Positions 21,784 to 29,477 of a DNA stretch of 30,598 bases are shown one piece after another. The DNA lies in assembly GCA_964439135.1 (NCBI GenBank), contig CAYTNN010000025.1, positions 1 through 30,598 on the forward strand, written 5' to 3'. The translations under genes were made by a program, and so were the position numbers. Source of the stretch: JAFGPJ01 sp964439135. GTDB lineage: Bacteria > Planctomycetota > Phycisphaerae > Sedimentisphaerales > Anaerobacaceae. Below the pieces are notes generated by a model. It made no database searches. It worked only from the letters and a program-made list of their open reading frames with translations, and was not told where the DNA came from. Position 1 is the first letter of the stretch; each line of letters opens with the position of its first letter.

Positions 21784-23373
21784 TCAGTCCAGCTTGCAAA
21801 CGTAGATCTCGTTTACGAAATCGAGTTTACCGAGTTCCTCAACTGCTTTTTCGTCGGGCTCCTTATCCAGACTGACAGCAAGCATCGCCTTCTGCTCGTC
21901 CGGTTTTTGTCCGACGCCCATTGTGCAGATATTAATCTTGTGCCTGCCGCAAACGGTGCCTACCGATCCGATCACTCCGGGCTTGTCGTCGTTGAAAATC
22001 ACCAGGACGCTGCCGTGCGGCGTCACTTCGATATTGAAGCCGTCGATTTCGATGATCCGCAGCAGGGTCCCGCCAAAGACCGAACCTGTCACCGTGCGCG
22101 TCACCTTGTCCGTCACGACCTTGGCGCTGAAACTCGAAGCAACGTCCTTGACCTCTACGTTTTTGGTCTCGTCGATACTGATACCGCGTTCCTTTGCAAG
22201 AACCGGTGTATTGACCATATTCAGCGGCATCTCGAAATGCTTCTGGAGCAGCCCTATCGAAAAGCTGAGCGTCACTGGCTCGGTGGCCTGCTCGGCAATC
22301 GAGCCGCGATACCGGACCTGAACCTTTTCGATCTGACCCGGCGCGATGGTGCTGAGCACGGCACCGATTCGCCTTGCAAGCTTGGCATATTGACTGACAA
22401 TCGCCGGGGTGGCACCCGCGGTCGACGGAGCGTTCAGGGCGTTGCGAACCGGCCCGCCCTTGATCGCGTCGACAAGAATTTGAGCCGCTTCGACAGCCAC
22501 TTCGATCTGGGCCTCCTCGGTGCTTGCGCCAAGGTGCGGCGTGACAATGCAGTGCTCGGACTCGCTGAAACGCGTATTCTCCGGCGGCTCTTTCGGAAAG
22601 ACATCCAGAGCGCCGCCGGCAATGCGATTAGCGGCAAGAGCATCGTAGAGCGCATCTTCGTTGATAATCCCGCCGCGGGCGCAGTTGACCAGCCGCACGG
22701 TAGGCTTCATCATTTCGATCTGCTCGGCACCGATCATATTCAGCGTCTGCTCGTTTCTCGGGACATGGACGCTGATATAGTCGGCCTGTTTGAATATGTC
22801 ATCCAGATTTTTGCATATCTGGACGCCCATCTTTTCCGCATCAGGCGGAGCAGCAAGCGGGTCATAGCCTAAGATTTTCATATTGAAACCATTGGCCATC
22901 CGGGCCACGGCCATGCCGATTCTGCCCAGACCGATTAAGCCGAGCACCTTATTGTTCAACTGGTTGCCCATGTATTTTTTCCTATCCCAGGCGCCGCCCT
23001 TCAGACTACTGCAGGCGGGCACGACGTTCCGGCTCATCGCAAGAATCAGCGCCATTGTGTGCTCGGCGGCGCTGAGCGTATTTCCGCCGGGAGTATTCAT
23101 TACAAGGATTCCCTTTCGCGTAGCTTCCGGGATGTCGATATTATCGACGCCGACACCCGCCCGGGCGATTCCCTTGAGTTTGCCGGGTTTGCTCAGCACC
23201 TTCGCGGTCACTTTTGTGCCGCTTCGGATGATGAGGCCGTCATATTCACCGATAATATTAACCAGCTCATCCTCACTTATGCCGGTCTTTACGACAGCTT
23301 CGACGCCGTCCTGGGAATTGAGCAAATCAATTCCTTCCTGTGCAAGTTTGTCTGTGATCAGAACCTTAATCAT
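21784..23373 (-). CDS. serA: D-3-phosphoglycerate dehydrogenase
   Basis: First step of serine synthesis: NAD-dependent oxidation of 3-phosphoglycerate in the cytoplasm. The 529-residue protein is the long form: substrate/NAD domains with GLIGLGRIGMAVARMANGF (dinucleotide-binding), NCARGGIINEDAL (catalytic Arg region), DVFPKEPPENTRF (Glu) and TPHLGASTEEAQ (His), then the intervening ASB domain and a C-terminal ACT domain (KAMLAVSLDKEPDEKAVEELGKLDFVNEIYVCKLD) expected to bind serine for feedback. The frame is open a further 66 codons upstream through repeat sequence, but ATG 23373 has GGAG seven bases before it and starts MIKVLITDKLAQEG as in the family. It heads the operon with the mutase and CDF gene. 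Serine connects to the one-carbon genes at the left end. Confidence 0.96.
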   Translation of the reverse strand: MIKVLITDKLAQEGIDLLNSQDGVEAVVKTGISEDELVNIIGEYDGLIIRSGTKVTAKVLSKPGKLKGIARAGVGVDNIDIPEATRKGILVMNTPGGNTLSAAEHTMALILAMSRNVVPACSSLKGGAWDRKKYMGNQLNNKVLGLIGLGRIGMAVARMANGFNMKILGYDPLAAPPDAEKMGVQICKNLDDIFKQADYISVHVPRNEQTLNMIGAEQIEMMKPTVRLVNCARGGIINEDALYDALAANRIAGGALDVFPKEPPENTRFSESEHCIVTPHLGASTEEAQIEVAVEAAQILVDAIKGGPVRNALNAPSTAGATPAIVSQYAKLARRIGAVLSTIAPGQIEKVQVRYRGSIAEQATEPVTLSFSIGLLQKHFEMPLNMVNTPVLAKERGISIDETKNVEVKDVASSFSAKVVTDKVTRTVTGSVFGGTLLRIIEIDGFNIEVTPHGSVLVIFNDDKPGVIGSVGTVCGRHKINICTMGVGQKPDEQKAMLAVSLDKEPDEKAVEELGKLDFVNEIYVCKLD

Positions 23374-23413
23374 TTTTAACTCCAAAAAACAGATTGTCGA
23401 TTTTTGAATTTCA

Positions 23414-23458
23414 ATTTTCGATTTGAAAACCGGTGTTCGGCAATCGTAAATCGAAAAT
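23414..23458. repeat. 11-bp inverted repeat in the serA leader
   Basis: ATTTTCGATTT (23414-23424) and its exact reverse complement AAATCGAAAAT (23448-23458) are separated by 23 bases. Related A/T-rich fragments (TCGATTTTT, CAATCGTAAATCG) lie around it. It could form a hairpin in the serA 5' leader or be part of a dispersed repeat. Confidence 0.5.
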
Positions 23459-23478
23459 CCCTTGTCATTGTAGACTTC

Positions 23479-23532
23479 GTAGGGTGTGCACAGCACACCA
23501 TTTTCGAAGTTGGTGGGCAATGCCCACCCTAC
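23479..23532. repeat. Twin-hairpin REP/BIME-like element
   Basis: Two short perfect hairpins, GGTGTGC-ACA-GCACACC (23483-23499) and GGTGGGC-AAT-GCCCACC (23512-23528), lie between outer inverted arms GTAGGGTG (23479-23486) and CACCCTAC (23525-23532). This two-in-one symmetric architecture is characteristic of repetitive extragenic palindromes mobilised by REP-associated transposases. Only this copy is seen in the window. Confidence 0.65.
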
Positions 23533-23593
23533 CCGAAACATTATAGCGGCAATCGTAAGAAATGCAAGCACAGAAAAGTTCTTCCCCCGCTCA

Positions 23594-23618
23594 AGCCCCA
23601 GGCCTATGCCTGGGGGCT
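23594..23618. repeat. GC-rich hairpin
   Basis: AGCCCCAGGC (23594-23603) pairs with GCCTGGGGGCT (23608-23618) around a CTAT loop with one bulged G. The following ATTTTCC is too T-poor for a confident terminator and no plus-strand gene ends here. Confidence 0.4.
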
Positions 23619-23721
23619 ATTTTCCCCCACAAGACTGATTTGCACGTCTATTCTACCTATTTTACCGGGAGACTCTTGACTGACGCCCGCAGGTCTTCAT
23701 CAAACGGCTCGTCCTACCGGC

Positions 23722-23850
23722 CTATTCCGTCTTTTCTCCATCCTCCCAAAGCCGGGCGTTGGCAATTTGCAGGGCCACGTTGCGTACTGACTGGTCAAGC
23801 ATCTTGTCAGCCTTGAGGTAGTCTATGACTTTGGAATAGAAGTGAGCAGG
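23722..23850 (-). pseudogene. 3' remnant of a lost gene, possibly a Ser/Thr-kinase or TPR-like protein
   Basis: Reading the minus strand from 23850 to the TAG at 23724-23722 gives about 42 residues, including SKVIDYLKADKMLDQ and VRNVALQIANARLWEDG. This looks like real amphipathic-helical protein and resembles the ends of large planctomycete kinase/repeat proteins (from memory). The codon just upstream (23853-23851) is TAA and no start precedes it, so the upstream part of the gene is gone. The break lies 15-20 bases from the ~75-bp repeat that begins at 23868, suggesting the insertion or rearrangement that brought the lyase gene removed the rest. Confidence 0.45.
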
Positions 23851-23867
23851 TTACGTTGACTGAAATG

Positions 23868-23941
23868 TCGCAACGTGGATACCTCAAAGAAAATTTTCGT
23901 GGCAACAGGGATTTTAGTATTTGACTTTGAGTTCTTCATAG
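23868..23941. repeat. Direct repeat, left copy (flanks the heparinase-like gene)
   Basis: About 74 bases, closely matching 26530-26606 in the same orientation. The best-conserved stretch is GGCAACAGGGATTTTAGT followed by ATTTGACTTTGAG. The copies differ by a few substitutions and a 3-base indel. Confidence 0.75.
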
Positions 23942-23961
23942 TGGACCGTATCCAGCAGGTC

Positions 23962-23990
23962 TTGAACCGCGATAGCTTGCCGCTTATAAA
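23962..23990 (+). promoter_or_regulatory. Possible promoter of the heparinase-like gene
   Basis: TTGAAC (23962-23967), a 17-base spacer and TATAAA (23985-23990). The start site would fall near the ribosome site GGAAGGA (23997-24003), leaving a very short leader before ATG 24012. Confidence 0.45.
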
Positions 23991-24011
23991 AACAATGGAA
24001 GGAAAATCAGA

Positions 24012-26494
24012 ATGCGTATAGTAAGATCTTTTTTCTATATGCTACTTATTGGATTGAGCGTTGATGGTCTTGCTGGTCAAGCACTAAAACTCCGCGAGGA
24101 CAATCCTGTATACAAGCCGATTCCGATTAACGTCGCTGAAGCCATTATCGAGCCATTCTGGTCACCGGGTCTCAGTGGATTCAACCAGTGGACCGTCAGC
24201 CCGGGCCATAGCTGGGGACTTAGTATCAGGCAAGACTGGAGTGCCGTTAATTTCGAATGGGCCTCTAAACCTGCAAAAGGTCCGGCCTTGCGAATGTACC
24301 GGGACTTCAACATAGACTGCTCCGGCTATGATCACCTGCTTGTGCGTCTGACCGGGCCGAAACAATCCACGCTTAGAATCGTTGCGGTAACCGATCTGGG
24401 AGAACGTGCGTATAAATCAGAGCCGGAATCTCAAAACGTCACAGAGCATAGCCTCGATTTGCGGGGGGCCAAACTCATTAAAAGGCTTACCCTGGAGATC
24501 GAAACCAATTCAGAAGGGCCCGGTGCCGGATGGTTTCGCTGGATCGGTCTGCAAAATACGGAGCAATTGAATCGCTACATGGACCTTTGGGATTACTCTC
24601 AAACCAGGTGGGATAAGCATATAAAACAAGCTGATCAAATTTCCCTGTTCAAACCACGGTACGGCATCTTTTTAAATGCCGACGAACTGGCAAAGTTGCG
24701 AACAGAACACCAGCAGGCTGTCAAAGAGAACAGACAATCGCGTTATGCTCAACAGGCCATAGCCGCCAATAGTTTCCATCCGGAGAAAGGGATTCACGAA
24801 TTTGTCAACAGTGGCGGGCACAACAGGAGCCACGGTCGCGTTCGCGATCAATCGCAAGCNNNNNNNNNNNNNNNNNNNNNNNNNNNNNNNNNNNNNNNNN
24901 NNNNNNNNNNNNNNNNNNNNNNNNNNNNNNNNNNNNNNNNNNNNNNNNNNNNNNNNNNNTCAACAGTGGCGGGCACAACAGGAGCCACGGTCGCGTTCGC
25001 GATCAATCGCAAGCACGCTTGTCCGGCAATCCGGATTTGGCTATTGCCGGTCTTGTATTACGGGATGCCGAAGCGCTTCGTATGGCAGCCCGATATGCTT
25101 TGTCTCTGGCGCTGAGTGAACACTGGGACACGGGTTTTATGTCTCATCTTCCTTCTAACCCTTGGGAAGACCGTGCCTTTCGCCGTTCCTATACGGCTGA
25201 AGACATCGCCATGATCCTGGATCTGGCCGGCGAGGCATTCACAGAGACGGGACGCAATTATCTGATGCGCCGTCTGGCGGAAGAAGGTGTCGGTCCGATC
25301 AACTACGTAGCATGGCGACATGAATACATTTTTCACTGCAATCAACTGGCCTACTTCAATACCGGACGCATGTATGCCTATTTGGTGCTTGAACGCGAAT
25401 GGCCCCGCGTTAAGCCCTATACCGACCTGGCTTATCAGGATGCCACGAACAATCTGGAGAATGTGATACAGCCGGATGGCGGCACCCTGGAAGGGCCGGG
25501 CTATTTCAATCCCATAGCTCGAGAGAACTACAAGGCCATCAAGTATTACGCACGGTCCCGAGGTCGAAACGTATCTGAGTTAGTTCCTGATGTGTTGAAA
25601 TCCACCGCTAATTATGCTGCGGCGGTCGCCTCAATTACGGCAAATGATGTGATCCCGGTCTGTGACTCCGGGCCTTCGTTTCGTAGTGACACCTTAGAGA
25701 TTTTGGCCGAACTCATGCCCGAAAGCTATTGGACCACGATGTATAACAAACTGTTATTACGCAATGGTAAGCCCCCGCTTGCACAGAAAGGCCCGGTTTT
25801 ACCGGTTTATATCTCCCTGGCGGATACAGGATATATTGCTTCAACCCGATCATTGGGCAGTCACCGTGTGAAGCTCCTGATCATGGGACATAAAGCCGGA
25901 GCAGACCATACACATGAAGACAAAGGCAGCTTTGTACTCGAATTTGCAAATCAGACCTTTGCTCTGGATCTGGGGATATGTGAATACGATGATCCTATTC
26001 ACGCGGTTTACAAACACTGTCAGCGTCACAACATGCTCGTGCCGGTAGGTATGCCAGACCGGGCGCATCCTCAGCGTCCGCTATCGGTAGATGTAAAGCC
26101 CACAGGTTATGGAGACGATAAAGCTTTTAACGCTCGCATTGACGCTACGCCCGGCTGGGAACGATACTACCGGAAATGGATCCGATCCTGGGATTCACCC
26201 ACCCCTGATAAGCTGGTCATCCGAGACGAATATATCCTAACCCGGGGAAATGCAGTAGAATTCTATTGGCAGACAAGACTGCCTGTACGGCAGCATGAAA
26301 GAACAGTTATCATTCAGGGACAGCAGGGCCGGGCCACTTTAGAGGTCCCATCTGATTGTACGGTTCGTATTGACCGATTACCATTAGCAGAAGGACAGGA
26401 ACATAATCGAATTGCCATTCACAAAGCCGGATCGCAAGGTGTCCTGGAAGTAATCGTTCGCTTAAGTACCATTCCTGTTGCTGTCTGGCATTAG
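24012..26494 (+). CDS. Secreted heparinase II/III-family polysaccharide lyase (split only by an assembly artefact)
   Basis: Probable lyase for acidic polysaccharide (uronic-acid glycans such as alginate, heparin-like or algal polymers). A signal peptide (MRIVRSFFYMLLIGLSVDGLAG) is followed by a beta-sandwich-like N-domain, an alpha/alpha-toroid region (AWRHEYIFHCNQLAYFNTGRMYAYL, PDGGTLEGPGYFN) and a C-terminal heparinase II/III domain with GADHTHEDKGSFVLEFANQTFALDLG and HAVYKHCQRHNMLV, matching the family HxHxDxGSF...D.G and HN signatures. The 55 bases before the 100-N run (24805-24859) are identical to the 55 after it (24960-25014). Collapsing them joins base 24859 to 25015 in frame (codon GCA), giving an intact 775-residue protein of usual length. 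The gene sits between ~75-bp direct repeats. Substrate unknown. Confidence 0.88.
24805..25014. other. Assembly artefact: 55-base duplicated contig ends around 100 N
   Basis: Bases 24805-24859 and 24960-25014 are identical over 55 positions and face each other across exactly 100 N, as expected when two contigs overlapping by one k-mer are scaffolded instead of merged. The true sequence should lack 155 bases here. The frame is restored exactly when they are removed. Confidence 0.95.
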
Positions 26495-26529
26495 TATGTA
26501 CTGTTAAACTACGATATTTGGCTTACAAA

Positions 26530-26606
26530 TCGTAACGTGGATGCCTCAAAGAGAATTTTTTTAATGGCAACAGGGATTTTAGTATTTGACTTTGAGCTCT
26601 TCATAG
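26530..26606. repeat. Direct repeat, right copy (flanks the heparinase-like gene)
   Basis: About 77 bases matching 23868-23941, starting 36 bases after the lyase stop. Same orientation. The rest of the 26495-26783 space holds two copies of CTTCACCTCCA (26640-26650 and 26669-26679) and the terminator of the next gene; no gene is seen there. Confidence 0.75.
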
Positions 26607-26704
26607 GTGAACGTTACCGGGTGGTGGGTGGCTGTAACACTTCACCTCCATCAGGTTGTGTAGAGAACCTTCACCTCCAAGTTACCAAATATGCTCGGCG
26701 CACA

Positions 26705-26740
26705 GAAAAGGAGCCTATACCAAATAATGGTATAAGCCCC
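26705..26740 (-). terminator. Terminator of the secreted fibronectin-like protein gene
   Basis: On the minus strand a 12-bp stem (26740-26729 with 26721-26710, two G-U pairs) with a 7-base loop is followed by TTTTCT. It lies 43 bases after the stop at 26784. Confidence 0.75.
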
Positions 26741-26783
26741 GAATTCATGTTAATCCTGATGACGTTTTAAGGAAAATATGAAC

Positions 26784-28991
26784 CTATTCCTGAGCAGCCT
26801 CTACCGGCCGATCAAGCCGAATGTCATCGAAGTACATCTTTCCCGCTCCGCCAAGCGTCGTTAGATTGCCCCGGGTTCCCAGGCCGACCGCGATTCTGTC
26901 GACGTCGGTCAAAACGATGCCCTGATCGGCAAAAGCCTGAAGCGGGATTTCCCACTTCGTCCAGACGTCAACCTGTGCCGCAGCCGGATCTTCGTGGGTA
27001 ACTATCGCTGGCGAGCCGCCGCTATTGGCCATAGCAACATACAGCAGCTCGGCACCGTTATTCGACTTGCCCCTGAACCAAATCGTCAATGTGCCGACGC
27101 CTTCCTCGGTCCAGTCGCGCGGATAGCTCAACGTCTTCTCGACTTCTGAATAGAACGCGTAGCCCTGCTTATTGTTATCATATTGCACCGGCATCGACTT
27201 TCCGCCGCCATGGACAATGCTTTCTTCGCAATAAGAAGGGGTTGTCTCGTTGCCCACGGCCGAACCTGAACCGTTGCCGGCAGAGTAAGGCGGTGTCTCC
27301 AGCGTACCGAAGCCCAGCCCATCACGCCATGCGTACCAGATCTGGTTCTCGCCGGCATCATAATCCTCAAAATCATCAACTGAAATGAAATCTGCCGTCG
27401 TAAAACTCCAGAGCGGACCTTTCGACGAATTATCAAGACTGTCGACTTCATCCACACGCCAGTAATACGTGGCATACCAGGCAAGTTTCCCGGGATCATA
27501 GCTCTCAGCACCCAGTGCCCCGGAGCCTTTGTAATCCGGCGAATCCTTATCGGCATTGCGTACGGCATCTTTATCTTTGCCGAAGTACACCTCGTGCGAA
27601 GCGGCACTTTCTGCCGGAGTCCAGCTTAGAGTTGCCGTCATCTGCACATCCTTTGTACCGTTAGCCGGCACCGGATTGCCCACGGCGCCGGGAGTCGTAA
27701 AGCTCCAGACATCGCCTTTATAAGTATCAGTGCCATCGAACTCATCAACCCGCCAGTAATAAACCTTTCCTGATTCGAGCGGGCCGGGGCTATAGGTCGC
27801 AGGCCCCTGCCCGACCCCTCCTTCGGCATTGTTCACATCGTCAAAATCGTCGCCGATATATACCGTGTGCAATTTTCCGCCGAATCCTGCCGTCCAGCCA
27901 AGGATCGCATTCGGGTCAACAAATTCCGCGCCGTCGGGCGGGTCGGGATTATAGGCGGTCCTGGGCGGGACAGTAAAGCTCCAGATATCGCCCTTGTGTT
28001 TTGTTACGCCGTCGGCCTCGACTTCGTCGATCCGCCAGTAGTAAGTCGTGCCGGGGACAAGGCCGTCCGGATAAGGGTATCCCGGAAAGCCGGCGATAAA
28101 AAACAAATCCGCCTGGTTGACTCGGAAAGTTTCGCCCGTGCCGTCGTTTACGCTGTCAAAATCTTCGCCGAGGTAAACATCATGCGAAGCCGCAGCATCA
28201 TCCGGCAACCAGCCAAGGCTCACCCATGTATCCTCATGATAAGCACCATCAGCCGGAGAAGGATTATAAGCTCTTCCGGTCCATCTCGCCGAGAGCGTAG
28301 TCTTGTCGGGATTTCTGTCATCATAATCCAGTGCGAACAGGCCGCTGCCGCCATAGAAAGTAATCTGGCCGGCGTCGATTAAGCCATTGATTTGTTCGGT
28401 CAGGTCACCTTCCAGAATCAATGTGCCATCGCCGACGTCTATCATGCCAACAGGCTGCATTTCGAGGCCGTCGCTGCCGATGGTAATAGTACCACCGTGG
28501 AGGAAAAGTTCTCCCGCGGCCCCGCTGCCTGTAGGTATTATTAATTCTCCGGCACTAATCGTACCGCCCGTCATAATCCAGGTACCTGTACCGCCACCCC
28601 ATCCAAGCTCGAATTCATTGCCGACTGTAATTGCCCCGCCGCTCATATTAAACGTGCCGTGGCAATCTTGCCCGTCACCCCACCAGATGTAATCTGATAT
28701 TTCGAGGGTCCCACCCGTCATAGTCATCGTGGGCTCGCCTGCCACTTCACAGGACAGGCCGTTAATCTTCGCATCGATCCCATCCTGAATAATCGGACCA
28801 TTTGGCGCTTTTGCCGGCGGCACATCGACAAAGACATTGTCGGAGGTGGCAGGGACTTTATTGGATTCCCAGTTGGCCCGATTGCTCCAGAGCTTGTCAC
28901 CGCCGGCATTGGTCCAGTGGACATCCGCGGCATAGCCGACGGAACTCAGCATCAGAATAAAAGAGAGCAGATAAACTATTTTTTTACACAT
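26784..28991 (-). CDS. Secreted modular protein: G-rich beta-helix-like repeats, three fibronectin-like modules, C-terminal jelly-roll
   Basis: A 735-residue extracellular or cell-surface protein with signal peptide MCKKIVYLLSFILMLSSVGYA. Next comes WTNAGGDKLWSNRANWESNKVP and a run of short MTGGTLEI / MSGGAITV / MTGGTISA / HGGTITIG repeats (about 90-190), typical of a beta-helix passenger. Three ~100-residue modules follow, each starting NPxPADG-like and ending YYWR(I/V)DE...KGxxWSFT (about 240-345, 345-440, 440-545). The last ~185 residues (ISVDDFEDYDAGENQIWYAW to MYFDDIRLDRP) look like a carbohydrate-binding jelly-roll. No enzyme motif or sorting tag is seen. Function unknown; a glycan-binding or adhesive role is inferred. 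AGGAGG lies seven bases before ATG 28991, and its promoter is ~225 bases upstream. Confidence 0.85.
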   Translation of the reverse strand: MCKKIVYLLSFILMLSSVGYAADVHWTNAGGDKLWSNRANWESNKVPATSDNVFVDVPPAKAPNGPIIQDGIDAKINGLSCEVAGEPTMTMTGGTLEISDYIWWGDGQDCHGTFNMSGGAITVGNEFELGWGGGTGTWIMTGGTISAGELIIPTGSGAAGELFLHGGTITIGSDGLEMQPVGMIDVGDGTLILEGDLTEQINGLIDAGQITFYGGSGLFALDYDDRNPDKTTLSARWTGRAYNPSPADGAYHEDTWVSLGWLPDDAAASHDVYLGEDFDSVNDGTGETFRVNQADLFFIAGFPGYPYPDGLVPGTTYYWRIDEVEADGVTKHKGDIWSFTVPPRTAYNPDPPDGAEFVDPNAILGWTAGFGGKLHTVYIGDDFDDVNNAEGGVGQGPATYSPGPLESGKVYYWRVDEFDGTDTYKGDVWSFTTPGAVGNPVPANGTKDVQMTATLSWTPAESAASHEVYFGKDKDAVRNADKDSPDYKGSGALGAESYDPGKLAWYATYYWRVDEVDSLDNSSKGPLWSFTTADFISVDDFEDYDAGENQIWYAWRDGLGFGTLETPPYSAGNGSGSAVGNETTPSYCEESIVHGGGKSMPVQYDNNKQGYAFYSEVEKTLSYPRDWTEEGVGTLTIWFRGKSNNGAELLYVAMANSGGSPAIVTHEDPAAAQVDVWTKWEIPLQAFADQGIVLTDVDRIAVGLGTRGNLTTLGGAGKMYFDDIRLDRPVEAAQE

Positions 28992-29215
28992 AATAATCCT
29001 CCTTCATAAAAGCCAGGATAAACACGGTGGATACTATTTTGACGTTTGAAATATTTAGCCTTTATCTGCCGAGAATGACTCTTAACGATTTGCCTGGCAC
29101 CTCCTTTCTTCAAAAAGCCAAATTTGTGCTGCTGATTGAAAAAATCAAAATCTGAAATAAGTTGTAGAAATTCCACCTGCCGGGAGGCTGGAAATCAACA
29201 AATGCTTACGGTTCC

Positions 29216-29245
29216 CTTATACCAGATTAGTCGGATTCATGTCAA
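29216..29245 (-). promoter_or_regulatory. Sigma-70-type promoter of the secreted fibronectin-like protein gene
   Basis: On the minus strand a perfect TTGACA (29245-29240), an 18-base spacer and TATAAG (29221-29216, 5 of 6). The ATG is ~225 bases downstream. Confidence 0.65.
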
Positions 29246-29360
29246 GAAGAAAATCCGGGAGATTATGTATGCGGTCCACACAAAAGCGGAAAAGAACTGA
29301 GAGAAATCCTTATTTCCCCCAATTAGCCTGCGGATAAATCCTGTATTTTCCTTCGTAATC

Positions 29361-29401
29361 AATTAAAAGGGGCCTATGCTTAATCATCCGGCATAGGCCC
29401 C
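29361..29401 (-). terminator. Terminator of the right-edge jelly-roll protein gene
   Basis: On the minus strand GGGGCCTATGC (29401-29391), an 11-base loop and GCATAGGCCCC (29379-29369) form a perfect 11-bp stem followed by TTTTAATT. It lies 76 bases after the stop at 29478. Confidence 0.8.
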
Positions 29402-29477
29402 GAACTAACACAACACTTAACTCAATTCCCACTTAAGTGAGAATATAATCAGCCTTGCATCAATTTCTCAGGCGGTA

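Larger units (their letters stand above)
23374..24011. other. 638-base intergenic region: repeats, hairpins and a gene remnant
   Basis: Between the divergent serA and heparinase-like genes. From left: an 11-bp inverted repeat in the serA leader (23414-23458), a twin-hairpin element (23479-23532), a GC-rich hairpin (23594-23618), the 3' remnant of a lost minus-strand gene (23722-23850), one copy of a ~75-bp repeat (23868-23941), and the promoter and ribosome site of the lyase gene. No intact gene is seen. Confidence 0.6.
28992..29477. other. 486-base intergenic region with long leader, promoter and terminator
   Basis: Read on the minus strand it holds the terminator of the right-edge gene (29401-29361), about 115 bases without features, a promoter (29245-29216) and a ~215-base 5' leader for the gene starting at 28991. 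The leader contains a strong ribosome-site-like AAAGGAGGT (29106-29098) not followed by a start codon at normal distance. No gene is called. Confidence 0.5.

Noticed and set aside
21655..22872. 405-codon plus-strand frame opposite serA
   Set aside because: It mirrors the codon pattern of serA and encodes a low-complexity Asp/Arg/His-rich sequence without any family resemblance.
23823..23940. Short minus-strand frames reading through each copy of the direct repeat
   Set aside because: Both copies start MK-SKSNTKIPVA, which is tempting, but they end at unrelated stops outside the repeat and differences are not biased to synonymous sites; treated as a repeat, not a gene.
26537..26770. 77-codon plus-strand frame starting in the right direct repeat
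   Set aside because: It runs through the repeat and the next gene's terminator hairpin. The corresponding left repeat copy does not keep the frame beyond the repeat.
28976..29176. Small 66-codon minus-strand frame in the leader of the secreted modular gene
   Set aside because: No good start codon or ribosome site at its beginning; it overlaps the real start by 16 bases and has no recognisable composition. A leader peptide is possible but not supported.
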